64,000 bases of DNA from Methylobacterium phyllostachyos (GCF_900103445.1 NZ_FNHS01000003.1:310001-374000); one strand, 5' to 3'. Counted from the stretch's first letter, positions 35,397 to 43,822 are shown. The notes: generated by a model from the letters alone, not told the origin. Numbers and translations: made by a program.

Positions 35397-36166
35397 AGCT
35401 TCTCGACGGGTACGGCGAAGACGTAGCCGATGCCGCGCTCGGTCACGATCAGGCGCGGCGCGCTCGGATCCGCCTCCAGTTTCCGGCGCAGCCGCAGGAT
35501 CTGCACGTCGATGCTACGGTCGAACACGTCCTCGTGGACGCGCGTGGCCTGCAGGAGCTGTTCGCGGCTCAGCGGGCGCTGGGGGGCATCGAGGAAGGCC
35601 ACCAGCAGCGCGTACTCGCCCTTGCTGAGGGCGACGTCCGCCCCGGCGGGATCGGTCAGGCGCCGGCGGCGGCGGTCGAGCACCCAGCCGACGAAGCCGC
35701 TGCGATGGGACTCCTGAACCCGCGCCGGAGCCGGTGCGACTTCGGCCCGTCGCAGGATGACGCGCACCCGCGCCAGCAGCTCGCGCAGGCCGTAGGGTTT
35801 GACGATGTAATCGTCGGCCCCGAGTTCCAGGCCGATCACCCGGTCGATCTCATCCCGGCGATGGCCGGTGGTAATGATCACCGGCAGGTCGCTCTTGGCG
35901 CGCAGATCGCGCAGCAGGTCGAGGCCGTTCTCCGACCCCAGGCGCAGGTCGAGCACCACGAGGTCGAACGCGTCCTCCGCGAGCCGTCGCTCCGCCTCCC
36001 TCCGGTCGGTCGCCGGTGTGACGTCGACATCGTGGTCGGCGAAATGCTCGGAGACGATACGCTGCATGCCGGCATCGTCCTCGATGAGCAGGATGCGCGT
36101 CGTTCCGGCCCGCGCGCTTCGACCCTGACCCCGGCCCAGACTGGGTTCGATCATTGCCAACTCCAT
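35393..36166 (-). CDS. OmpR/PhoB-type response regulator (VirG-like)
   Basis: A 257-residue regulator. The receiver domain (about residues 20-140) has the acidic pair in ILLIEDDAG, the phosphoacceptor in LVVLDLRLG and Lys in DYIVKPYGLREL. The winged-helix output (about 155-250) shows LSKGEYALLVAFLDAPQRPL, SIDVQILRLRRKLE and GIGYVFAVP. The kinase of the same operon, which resembles VirA-type kinases, is the natural partner. ATG 36154 is also possible, with GGAG at good distance. It is the first gene of the operon, so its promoter lies in the 36.2-36.5 kb spacer. Confidence 0.9.
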   Translation of the reverse strand: MELAMIEPSLGRGQGRSARAGTTRILLIEDDAGMQRIVSEHFADHDVDVTPATDRREAERRLAEDAFDLVVLDLRLGSENGLDLLRDLRAKSDLPVIITTGHRRDEIDRVIGLELGADDYIVKPYGLRELLARVRVILRRAEVAPAPARVQESHRSGFVGWVLDRRRRRLTDPAGADVALSKGEYALLVAFLDAPQRPLSREQLLQATRVHEDVFDRSIDVQILRLRRKLEADPSAPRLIVTERGIGYVFAVPVEKL

Positions 36167-36421
36167 CCCGCGGCAGCCTGCCGCCCTGGCGCGGTCTCGA
36201 CGGGCCGGCCGGAAATCGGGACAGCCGCCCGGATCGGGAGCCCGTCGCGTCCGCCGCCGACCCTGTCCGGCGGCCTATCAGAGCGCGTCCAGATATCGGG
36301 TCCTGCACGGCTGAGTTGATAGCATGAGCCCTAAAAGATTGCGCCCTTCATAATGTGCGTGGCAGCACAACCTGAGCATTCGCGCCGGACATAGCTGTAT
36401 CTCTCGCGCGAATATCGGCCG

Positions 36422-36437
36422 TGTTACAAGTGTAACA
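36422..36437. promoter_or_regulatory. perfect 7-bp inverted repeat TGTTACA-AG-TGTAACA
   Basis: TGTTACA and TGTAACA are exact complements with a two-base spacer, typical of a dimeric-repressor or activator site. A related site, GTTACAGGCGTAAC, occurs at 47067-47080 ahead of the second MGT-type glycosyltransferase gene. No regulator is assigned. Confidence 0.45.
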
Positions 36438-36511
36438 AGATCGCTTATGGACCGACATGGCGATGTAACTGGCAAATACCACGATCAACTCCTCCCATCG
36501 GAGGGCTGATC

Positions 36512-36910
36512 GTGATGGACGCCAAGATTTCGGAGATCCGCACATCCAGGCGGATACAGTCCCGCATATCCGGGTCTGATCTCAGGGATTCTGTCGCTGA
36601 CCTTGCCGGGTTGCGGCTCCGCGCGCGCTCCGCCGCGGCGGATGCCGGTTCGGCGCAGGAGCCTGCGTCGCGATACGGGCCGAACGTGGGGGGCGGTGGC
36701 AAGCCGATCGGGCACCGATCGCGCCAGTCTCTGGCGCTGGATGGCTTGGCCTCATCGCCGGGCGCAGTCCGTCGATCGGCGCCCGTCAGCTTACTGCGAT
36801 GGCTGCTCGATGTCCTGGTGATCAGTTTCGCCCATGGCGGCTGCATTCACAATATTCATCCGGATTATGTCGATTTATTGCGCGATCTCAACGAAAAAAA
36901 TTCGCGCTAG
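36512..36910 (+). CDS. possible small hypothetical protein
   Basis: A 132-residue frame with a GTG-ATG start and GGAGGG about six bases upstream. The N-terminal part reads MMDAKISEIRTSRRIQSR and the C-terminal part LLRWLLDVLVISFAHGGC. The middle is rich in Arg, Ala and Gly and looks like GC-rich non-coding sequence. The ribosome site and the palindrome 75 bases upstream favour a gene; the lack of any family argues against one. Confidence 0.3.
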   Translation: MMDAKISEIRTSRRIQSRISGSDLRDSVADLAGLRLRARSAAADAGSAQEPASRYGPNVGGGGKPIGHRSRQSLALDGLASSPGAVRRSAPVSLLRWLLDVLVISFAHGGCIHNIHPDYVDLLRDLNEKNSR

Positions 36911-37047
36911 CACACTCTTCAGAGCGACCGCACGGTCTTTTAAGGCAGATCGACGCAGTAAACATCAAGAATATCCGTCCATCCGCGGCTGAACTTCGGG
37001 GCTGACGTCCCGGCCCGGCTCGCACGCACCGATCAGGACACACGAAC

Positions 37048-38319
37048 ATGTCGCTCGACATCTTATGTATCTCGTGGGGAACCACGGGCAATCTCAGTCC
37101 CGTGCTCACCGCGGCCCGGCAGCTGCGCCGGGCGGGGCACCGTCCGCGCATCATGGCCGATCCCGCCATGAGCGGCGAGGTCGAGGCCGCCCGCTTCCCC
37201 TTCGTCGGATGGCGCCGGGCTCCGACCGGGATCGCGGCCGATCCGGTCGACTTCTCGGATCTCGCCGACTGGCTGCGCCAAGCCATGTTCGCCCCGGCGG
37301 GCGCCTACGCCGCGGACACGCTCGACGAGATCCGGCGGCTGCCGACCGACGCGGTCCTCAGCATCGACCTGCTGGTCGGCTGCGCCCTCGCCGCCGAGGC
37401 GGCCGGTCTTCCGCATGCGATCCTGTCGCCGCATATCAGCATCCGTCCGCTGCCCGGCATGCCCCCCGCCGCGAGTGGCCTGACGCCGCCGCGGACCGAG
37501 GCGGAGCGGGTCGCAGTGCAGGCGGCGACCGACGCGATCGTCTCGGCGATGGAGAGCGGCCGGCCGGCGCTCAACGCCGCCCGGCGCGCTTTCGGGCTGC
37601 CGCCGGTCGCCAGCGCCTTCGCGCATTTCGAGCGGGCCGAGCGGGTCCTGCTGGCGATCAGCCAAGCCTTCGATTTCGATACGGCGATGCTCCCGGCCAA
37701 TTACCGCTACATCGGCCCGTTGCTCGACGAGCCGGTCTGGTCGCAGGGCGCCCGGACAACATGGTCCGGAACAGGCCAGCCGCGCATCCTCGTCGCCGGC
37801 AGCACCGGCGCCCAGAACCAGACCGACCTCCTCCGGCGGATCGTGCGCGCCGTCGGTATGGTCGAGGCCGAGACCATCGTGACCACCGGCCCGAACGTCG
37901 AGGCCGACGCCCTGGACGCCCCCGACACCCTCCGCGTGGTGGCGACCGCCTCCCACGAGGCCCTCATGACCGAGGCCGACTTGGTGATTTGCCAGGGTGG
38001 TCACGGTACAGTCAGCCGCGCGCTGCTGCACGGCGTGCCGCTGCTGGTGATCCCGCTCGCCCGCGACCAGGCCGACAACGCCGCCCGGATCGCGCTGCGC
38101 GGCGCCGGCCTGCGCCTGCCCGCGACGGCTGGCGCGGACGCGATCGCGGCGTCGGTCCACCGTCTCCTGGCGGAACCGGGCTTCCGCACGGCTGCCGGGA
38201 CCCTCGGCGCCGCCGTGCGGGCCGACCTCGACGCGGGCGGCCTCGTCCGCGAGGTCGCCGCGATGGTCGCCGCGCATCGGGTTGCCGCGTCCCGCGACGG
38301 AGGCCGGCTTTGGGCGTGA
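37048..38319 (+). CDS. MGT-type (GT1) glycosyltransferase
   Basis: A 423-residue GT-B glycosyltransferase like macrolide and flavonoid glucosyltransferases. The N-terminal domain begins ILCISWGTTGNLSPVLTAAR, the family's sugar-acceptor entrance with the usual His in H-x-x-P replaced by Asn (GNLSP). The C-terminal donor site is DLVICQGGHGTVSRALLHGV with PLLVIPLARDQADNAARI. Loss of the N-terminal catalytic His is notable because that residue is the base in most GT1 enzymes. The gene is coupled (GTGA) to an exporter gene and followed by a hydrolase and a P450, suggesting glycosylation and export of a small hydrophobic molecule. Confidence 0.82.
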   Translation: MSLDILCISWGTTGNLSPVLTAARQLRRAGHRPRIMADPAMSGEVEAARFPFVGWRRAPTGIAADPVDFSDLADWLRQAMFAPAGAYAADTLDEIRRLPTDAVLSIDLLVGCALAAEAAGLPHAILSPHISIRPLPGMPPAASGLTPPRTEAERVAVQAATDAIVSAMESGRPALNAARRAFGLPPVASAFAHFERAERVLLAISQAFDFDTAMLPANYRYIGPLLDEPVWSQGARTTWSGTGQPRILVAGSTGAQNQTDLLRRIVRAVGMVEAETIVTTGPNVEADALDAPDTLRVVATASHEALMTEADLVICQGGHGTVSRALLHGVPLLVIPLARDQADNAARIALRGAGLRLPATAGADAIAASVHRLLAEPGFRTAAGTLGAAVRADLDAGGLVREVAAMVAAHRVAASRDGGRLWA

Positions 38320-39686
38320 CGCGCGTAGCCGCCGTGCCGGCGCGGCCCCGCATCCGCCCCGACTCGCGCGCCTTCTCGGTGCTGCTCGGGCTGCTCGCGG
38401 CACTCCCGACCTTCGGGATCGACATGATCCTGCCGAGCCTGTCGGCGACGGCGGCCGCGCTGCACGTTCCGGTCGCCGTGATGGGCACGGCCATGGCGGT
38501 CTACCTGCTCGGCCTCGGGGCCGCGCTGCTGGTCTACGGGCCGGTCTCGGACCGTCTCGGACGCCGGCCGGCCATCGTCTTCGGCTGCCTCCTCCTGATC
38601 GGCGGCAGCATCGGCTGCGCCGCGGCGCGGACGCTGCCGCAGTTCCTGCTGTTCCGGGCCGTCCAGGGGATCGGGGCGGCCGGTCCCGGCATGGCGGCCC
38701 TGGCGATGGTGCGCGACGTGTTCGCCGGGGAGGCGGCACGCGCCCGGATGTCGTTCGTCGTCCTGACCATCAACATCGTGCCGATGGTGGCGCCGACGCT
38801 GGGGGCCGGCCTGATGGATCTCGGCGGCTGGCGCCTGATCCACGCCGCGCCGCTCGTGGCGGCCCTGACGGTCCTGGCGCTGATCCCGCATATCGCGGAA
38901 ACCCTGCCCCCCGCGTCCGGCCCTGCACCAGTCGGGATCCTGCGCCCGTACCGCGAAATCCTGGCGCGCCGCGCCTTCCTCGGCCACGCCCTCTGCAACG
39001 CCGCGGCGGCGGGCGCGGTCTTCGCATACATCACGGGCTCCGCGCTGGTGTTCATCGGCACCCTCGGCTTCAGCCCGTCGGCCTACGGGCTCGTCTTCGG
39101 GGCGAGTTCCCTGTCTGTGATGGCCGGCGCCGCCCTGAACGGCCGCCTCGCCGCCCGGGGCATCGGCCCCGGCCGGGTGATCGGCGCCGGGCTCGCCGGA
39201 GCGACCCTCCTGGCGGCGCTGCTCCTCGCCGATACGCTGGCCTGTCCGCCCGCGGCGGCACCGGTGATCGCCGCCATGGCCGGCATGGGCCTGGCCTTCG
39301 GCCTCGTCTCGCCGAACGCCCTCCACGGCACCACGGAGGCGGCGCCTGAGGCCGCCGGCACCGCCGGTGCCGTCGCGATCGGCCTGCAGATGGCCGGGGC
39401 GGCCGTCGCCAGCGATAGCGTCGCCCAATTCTTCGACGGGCGCTCCGCTCAGTCGATGGCCGCCGTGATGCTCGGCGGCTGCCTCGCGGCGGTCGCGGCC
39501 TTCGCCGGCCTCGCCCGCCCGGCCGTCCGACCGTCCTCGTCCCGCTCCCCCTCCCAGCGACATGGAGAAGCCGCATGGCCTTCAACCCACCCCCGTGGCA
39601 GCCCGTCCACCTCACCCGCGACGGCACCCGGCTCGCCCATATCGAGGCCGGTCCAATTACGCCGGAGGGGCATCCCCTGCTCCTGA
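38316..39686 (+). CDS. Bcr/CflA-type MFS drug exporter
   Basis: A 456-residue, 12-helix MFS transporter of the Bcr/CflA drug-resistance group. The first helix reads LLAALPTFGIDMILPSLSAT, followed by GPVSDRLGRRPAI (the MFS loop motif) and the exporter motif C region LTINIVPMVAPTLGAGL. I choose the GTG at 38316, whose GTGA overlaps the glycosyltransferase stop. After the last helix (about residue 402) a non-homologous Ser/Arg/Pro-rich tail continues to 39686, overlapping the next gene by 112 bases. Family members normally stop near residue 400. Presumably it exports the product or substrate of the neighbouring enzymes. Confidence 0.8.
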   Translation: MTRVAAVPARPRIRPDSRAFSVLLGLLAALPTFGIDMILPSLSATAAALHVPVAVMGTAMAVYLLGLGAALLVYGPVSDRLGRRPAIVFGCLLLIGGSIGCAAARTLPQFLLFRAVQGIGAAGPGMAALAMVRDVFAGEAARARMSFVVLTINIVPMVAPTLGAGLMDLGGWRLIHAAPLVAALTVLALIPHIAETLPPASGPAPVGILRPYREILARRAFLGHALCNAAAAGAVFAYITGSALVFIGTLGFSPSAYGLVFGASSLSVMAGAALNGRLAARGIGPGRVIGAGLAGATLLAALLLADTLACPPAAAPVIAAMAGMGLAFGLVSPNALHGTTEAAPEAAGTAGAVAIGLQMAGAAVASDSVAQFFDGRSAQSMAAVMLGGCLAAVAAFAGLARPAVRPSSSRSPSQRHGEAAWPSTHPRGSPSTSPATAPGSPISRPVQLRRRGIPCS

Positions 39687-40432
39687 TCAACGGCTGGACC
39701 GGCGATCACGGCGTCTTCACGCCGCAGATCGCGCATTTCGCCCGGACGCGGCGCGTCGTGGCGGTCAACCTGCGCGGCCATGGCGCCAGCGATGCGCCCG
39801 AGGGGGACTACACGATGGAAGGCTTCGCCGACGACATCGCGTGGCAGTGCCGGACCCTGGGCCTGGCGAAGCCGGTCGTCATCGGTCACAGCCTCGGCGG
39901 CGCGGTGGCCCTGGAGCTGTGCGGTCGCCATTCCGGGCTCGCCGCCGGTCTCGTCATGATCGACACGATCGTCCTGCCCTCGCCCGACGCGGCGGGCAGC
40001 GCGGCGATCGAGGCTCTGCTGGCGGGCGTGGGCGGCCCGGACTACCGGACCGTGGTGCGCGATGCGGCCTGGGCGATCGGGTGCGACTACGACCATCCGG
40101 CGCGGCGGCAGGCGCTCTTCGACACCTTCATCCGCGGCCCGGCCGAGCGGACGCCGCAGCACGTGGCCCACGCGGCGTTGCGCAGCATGGTGCGGCAGCA
40201 CGACCCCGTCCCGGCCGCGCGCGCCTGCCGGATCCCCATTGCGTACATCTCGGCGGACGTGCCCCTGGTGGAGATGGCGCGGGATCTCGACCGGTTGCGC
40301 GCGCTCTGCCCGCAGCTCGTCACCGCCAAGACGCTGCTCGCGGGGCATTTCAACACGATCGAGGTGGCCGATCAGGTCAACGCCATGATCGAGCGGTTCC
40401 TGGCCGTGGGTCTGAGGGCCCGGGGCCGCTAG
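39575..40432 (+). CDS. alpha/beta-fold hydrolase
   Basis: A 285-residue cytoplasmic alpha/beta hydrolase. The oxyanion region is LLLINGWTGDHGVF, the nucleophile elbow is GHSLGG with Ser catalytic, and the C-terminal His lies in LLAGHFNTIE; NLRGHGASDAP is the usual loop after strand 4. GGAGAAG four bases before the ATG at 39575 supports the start even though it lies inside the exporter frame. It resembles esterases or haloperoxidase-like enzymes. Placed between an exporter and a P450, it may cleave or modify the same small molecule; the substrate is unknown. Confidence 0.85.
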   Translation: MAFNPPPWQPVHLTRDGTRLAHIEAGPITPEGHPLLLINGWTGDHGVFTPQIAHFARTRRVVAVNLRGHGASDAPEGDYTMEGFADDIAWQCRTLGLAKPVVIGHSLGGAVALELCGRHSGLAAGLVMIDTIVLPSPDAAGSAAIEALLAGVGGPDYRTVVRDAAWAIGCDYDHPARRQALFDTFIRGPAERTPQHVAHAALRSMVRQHDPVPAARACRIPIAYISADVPLVEMARDLDRLRALCPQLVTAKTLLAGHFNTIEVADQVNAMIERFLAVGLRARGR

Positions 40433-40464
40433 GACGCGCACGCGGTCCGAACGGGCCGGATGGG

Positions 40465-40497
40465 TCCGGGGCGGCCTCCCGTATCGGGGCCGCCCGG
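40465..40497 (+). terminator. strong hairpin between convergent genes
   Basis: GGGCGGCC (40469-40476) and GGCCGCCC (40488-40495) pair perfectly over an 11-base loop, with further near-complementary CCGG outside. It lies 36 bases past the hydrolase stop and just before a convergent gene end, where a bidirectional terminator is expected. No T-run follows. Confidence 0.5.
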
Positions 40498-40504
40498 CGC
40501 CGCG

Positions 40505-40891
40505 TCACGCGTCGAGCCGCGCCCCCGGCCGGTCGCCGAGGAGGCGTCTGGCCGACGCGATGACCTGAAGGGTCTGGGGGCTCAGCTGCTCCTGGGAGGC
40601 CCGCCACGCGTAGTGCCGCAGGCGCGTGATGAGGTCCGTCGCGCCGGGGCTCTCGTGATCCAGGCCAGCGAGCACCGTCTCGGTGATCGTGCGCCTCAGC
40701 AACGCCTCGAAGATGTCATCGTCCGCTCGTTCGGCCCACATGAGGATGTCTCCCGTGACACGGGGCGGTTCTCGGAGGGGCAGGTTACGGCATGATTTCA
40801 GGACGCCCGAGGCGAGCGACAGGGCGCTTTGGACGTGTCCTTGCACACACATCGGACGCGCGGACGCGCCGAATATTATGCCTGTAACCAT
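40505..40891 (-). CDS. hypothetical protein resembling a TetR C-terminal domain
   Basis: A 128-residue helical protein. The C-terminal two-thirds (DILMWAERADDDIFEALLRR, then LDHESPGATDLITRLRHYAW) has the look of a ligand-binding domain of a TetR-type regulator, but no helix-turn-helix is visible here or just upstream. Either it is a stand-alone hypothetical or the relic of a truncated regulator. ATG 40852 is an alternative start. It is divergent from the P450 gene and shares its promoter region. Confidence 0.45.
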   Translation of the reverse strand: MVTGIIFGASARPMCVQGHVQSALSLASGVLKSCRNLPLREPPRVTGDILMWAERADDDIFEALLRRTITETVLAGLDHESPGATDLITRLRHYAWRASQEQLSPQTLQVIASARRLLGDRPGARLDA

Positions 40892-40966
40892 AGGCCGGGC
40901 TGACGAAATCAGCCTGTAGCCCGGGCGCCCGAGACTCCTCGCGCATCACAGCAGCGAGGCTTGTCC

Positions 40967-42205
40967 ATGGACGGAACCGACGAGACGACGCAACGCGCCG
41001 GCATGCCCCGGTGGCCGGACGGGGTCCCGACCTTGACGGTGGCCGAACTGGAGGCCGATCCGCACGGGACATTCCGCACCTGGCGGCGCCAATGGCCCGT
41101 CGTCGGCCACGAGGTCGCGGGCTGCGTCGTCCTGCGGGCCGGGGACGTCGACCGGCTGATGCGCGATCCGCGCGTGCAGGCGACGGAGACGCTCTACCCC
41201 GAGATGCGCGGGATCCCGGTGGGGCGGCTGTTCGACATCTTCGCGCACGGGATGCTCACCGCCAACGGCGCGGTCCATCGCCGACGCCGCTCGCCCTTCA
41301 CCCGGACCTTCGCGGCCCGGATGATCGAAGGCCTGCGCCCCCGGATCCGCGCGGCCGCGGAGAGCCTCGTCCGGGACTGGCTGCCAGACCGGGAGGTCGA
41401 CCTCGTCGCGCGCTACACTGCGCTGATCCCGGCCCAGACCATCGCCGACATCCTCGGCTTGCCGCACGACGACATCCCCCTCTTCACGCGCCTCGCCTAC
41501 GAGGTTTCCCGCGTGCTGAGCTTCACCTTCGAACCGGAGGACATCCCCGGTCTCGAAGCGGCGGCCAGCGCGCTGCAGGATTACGTCGTCACGGGCCTCG
41601 AATTGCGCCGGGCGGCGCCGCGCGACGATTTCCTGACGCGCTTCCTCGCGGAGGCCGAGGCGGCGGGCGATCTCACCGCCGAGGAGGTGGTTGTTCAACT
41701 CGTTCAGATGATCATCGGCGGCACGGACACGACCCGGGTCGCCGGCGCCATGCAGGCGGCGCTGCTGCTGCAGCATCCGGAGCAATGGGCCGCGGTGCGC
41801 TGCGAGCCGGGCCTGATCCCGGCCGCCGTGGCAGAATCCCTCCGCTACGAGCCGAGCGTCGGCTCCGCGGGGCGGGTCGCCCGGGAGGCGATCGACCTCG
41901 ACGGGATCGTCATACCGGCTGGAAGCATGATCATGCTCTCGACGCTGTCGGCGCTGCGGGACGAGGCGGCCTTTCGGGATGCCGACACGTTCGACATCCG
42001 CCGCGCCGATCTTCCACGCCTGCAGCCGATCTTCGGCGGCGGCGCCCACCGGTGCATCGGCGAGGCCCTGGCCCGGATCGAGCTGGAGGAGGGGCTCGGC
42101 GCCCTGATGCGCCTCGCTCCGGGACTGCGCCTGACGGGGGCGATGCCGGTCCTCCACGGCCACGCCTGCATCCGGCGCATCGGTCCGCTGCAGGTCGCCG
42201 CCTGA
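40967..42205 (+). CDS. cytochrome P450
   Basis: A 412-residue soluble bacterial class P450. The heme-thiolate motif is IFGGGAHRCIGEALARIELE, with Cys the fifth ligand. The I-helix oxygen-activation motif is IIGGTDTTR and the K-helix ExxR is ESLRYEP. Redox partners (ferredoxin and reductase) are not encoded nearby. The ATG at 40967 has GCGAGG upstream; TTG 40961 is an alternative. It follows the glycosyltransferase, exporter and hydrolase genes, and presumably hydroxylates a small hydrophobic compound. The substrate is not assignable. Confidence 0.88.
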   Translation: MDGTDETTQRAGMPRWPDGVPTLTVAELEADPHGTFRTWRRQWPVVGHEVAGCVVLRAGDVDRLMRDPRVQATETLYPEMRGIPVGRLFDIFAHGMLTANGAVHRRRRSPFTRTFAARMIEGLRPRIRAAAESLVRDWLPDREVDLVARYTALIPAQTIADILGLPHDDIPLFTRLAYEVSRVLSFTFEPEDIPGLEAAASALQDYVVTGLELRRAAPRDDFLTRFLAEAEAAGDLTAEEVVVQLVQMIIGGTDTTRVAGAMQAALLLQHPEQWAAVRCEPGLIPAAVAESLRYEPSVGSAGRVAREAIDLDGIVIPAGSMIMLSTLSALRDEAAFRDADTFDIRRADLPRLQPIFGGGAHRCIGEALARIELEEGLGALMRLAPGLRLTGAMPVLHGHACIRRIGPLQVAA

Positions 42206-42452
42206 TCGGGCGCCGGATCTACCCAGGACCCGCCGCTTCACAGCTCATCTGGTAGCACTCGGCCCCCAACGACCGGGCGCCGCTCGAACAGCTGCGCATC
42301 GCTTCCGACGGAAAATCAGGTTTTCTGTCGGGAACGGCAAGTGATCGGACCAGAAGACCACATGTCCACTGTCATCGGGTTTCGTCTTTCTGAAATCACC
42401 TTGCAATTGCGGAAACTCAAACCTGAAGCTCCACGCACCGGAGCAGACGATC

Positions 42453-42698
42453 ATGATCTACAAACGGACAAAACCTCTTGCAGGCGCGGCGGCGGTAGCC
42501 CTTCTCATGACCCTCACGGGCACGACCGTCGTGCGGTCACAACCGGTTCCGCGCTTCGCGCAGCCAGATGTGCCGAGCCTCGCCGGAGGGTCGCGCCAAC
42601 TCCCATACCGGACGTTCCGGGACGTCCGCTCGCCCACGGTCGAGCGCGAGCACCTCCGGGCGCAACGCATCATCGGCCGTGTCTGCTCGGGCTGCTAA
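42453..42698 (+). CDS. small exported protein coupled to adenylate cyclase
   Basis: An 81-residue protein with a clear signal peptide (KRTKPLAGAAAVALLMTLTG ... VRSQP) and a short mature region rich in Pro and Arg that ends in CSGC. Its TAA overlaps the ATG of the adenylate cyclase gene (TAATG), implying translational coupling. GGAG lies nine bases before its ATG. No family is recognised. The two terminal cysteines could bind a metal or heme or form a disulfide. Confidence 0.65.
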   Translation: MIYKRTKPLAGAAAVALLMTLTGTTVVRSQPVPRFAQPDVPSLAGGSRQLPYRTFRDVRSPTVEREHLRAQRIIGRVCSGC

Positions 42699-43621
42699 TG
42701 TCGACGATACGCCCCGAGGTCGCCGCCGCGGTGGCAGCCCCGGCGTTCTGGCTCAACCGCCCGCGCCGTGCGGCGGAACTGGCGCAGGCTGTCCGCCGTC
42801 GCGCAACCGGGGCCTGCGGCAACGCGCTCCTCGCCGCGGCGCCGGCGCCGCTGCTGATGGGATTCGCATCCGCGAGCGGGTCGGAGCCCATCACCCTCGG
42901 CCTCGCCGGGCTTGCCCTTACGGCGCTCGCGCTGCAGGTGCGGCGCCTGCGGTCCGCCGCGCGGATCGCGGCCCGACATCGGGACAACCTCGCGCGTCTG
43001 GCGGCGCCGGAGGTGGCCCGGTTGGTTGCGGAAACCGATGCCGTCACCCTGCGCGCGGGCTGGGAGCAGCAGGCGACGGTGCTGTTCGCTGACATCCGCG
43101 ACTTCACCGGACTCTGTGAAACCCTGGCGCCGGGCCATGTGGCGGCGTTCCTCGCTGAATTCCGCCGCCGCGCCGCGGGGGCGATCGAGGCCGCGGGCGG
43201 CCTCGTCGACAAGTTCGTCGGCGACGAGGTCATGGCCGTCTTCGGCGTGCCGCGCGCGGCACCGGACGATACGGATCGCGCCGTCGCGGCGGCCCGCGCT
43301 CTGGCAGCCGCGATGCTGGCTTGGAGTCTCGAGCGGGCGCGGGCGGGTCTGCCGCCGGTCCGGATCGGCATCGGCCTCCATCGCGGCCCGGTCTTCGTCG
43401 GCGCCATCGGGGCGGAACGCCTCGAGTTCACCGCGGTGGGCGACACCGTCAACGTGGCCCGGCGGCTGGAGCAGATGACCCGCTCAACATCCTGCGACTG
43501 CATCGCTTCGGAAGCCGTGGTGCGGTCTGCGACGTCCGGCGCGGCGCGGATCGTTGCCGTTCAGCCCGTACGCGGGGCGCGTGCCGTCCTGCGCCTGTTC
43601 GCCATCCCTCTGCCTCTATAG
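42698..43621 (+). CDS. adenylate/guanylate cyclase (class III) membrane protein
   Basis: A 307-residue protein with one or two hydrophobic helices (about residues 45-85; NALLAAAPAPLLMGFASAS and ITLGLAGLALTALALQVRRL) and a C-terminal class III cyclase domain. The catalytic domain starts TVLFADIRDFTGLCE with the first metal-binding Asp. The second metal Asp lies in DKFVGDEVMAVFGVP, and VGDTVNVARRLEQM carries the transition-state Asn and Arg region. The purine-specifying residues cannot be read with certainty. The start overlaps the stop of the preceding small exported protein, so that protein may act as its periplasmic partner. Confidence 0.85.
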   Translation: MSTIRPEVAAAVAAPAFWLNRPRRAAELAQAVRRRATGACGNALLAAAPAPLLMGFASASGSEPITLGLAGLALTALALQVRRLRSAARIAARHRDNLARLAAPEVARLVAETDAVTLRAGWEQQATVLFADIRDFTGLCETLAPGHVAAFLAEFRRRAAGAIEAAGGLVDKFVGDEVMAVFGVPRAAPDDTDRAVAAARALAAAMLAWSLERARAGLPPVRIGIGLHRGPVFVGAIGAERLEFTAVGDTVNVARRLEQMTRSTSCDCIASEAVVRSATSGAARIVAVQPVRGARAVLRLFAIPLPL

Positions 43622-43822
43622 CGGCCGGCGCACTGACGTCGCCACGCGCGACCGTACCTCCGGCAAGGTGCGCGGGTTGCTGATTGTCATTGCGGGCCGC
43701 CCGTGAAGGCAGAGACTGACCGTTCGAGCGCCAGCGTCAAATCGATTGCCCAGAGCCAGCGCTGGGACCGTCGACAGGCGCCCATCGAAGGATACCGCGC
43801 GGTCGCCTTCAGGCGCGACCCG

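Larger units (their letters stand above)
36167..37047. other. 881-base divergent spacer with one doubtful frame
   Basis: The region separates the response-regulator operon from the glycosyltransferase cluster. It contains the palindrome at 36422-36437 and a possible small gene at 36512-36910. The first 330 bases probably hold the promoter of the two-component operon. Otherwise I see nothing recognisable. Confidence 0.4.

Noticed and set aside
36445..36846. Reverse-strand frame of 133 codons in the 36-37 kb spacer
   Set aside because: No recognisable content or ribosome site; it lies opposite another doubtful frame.
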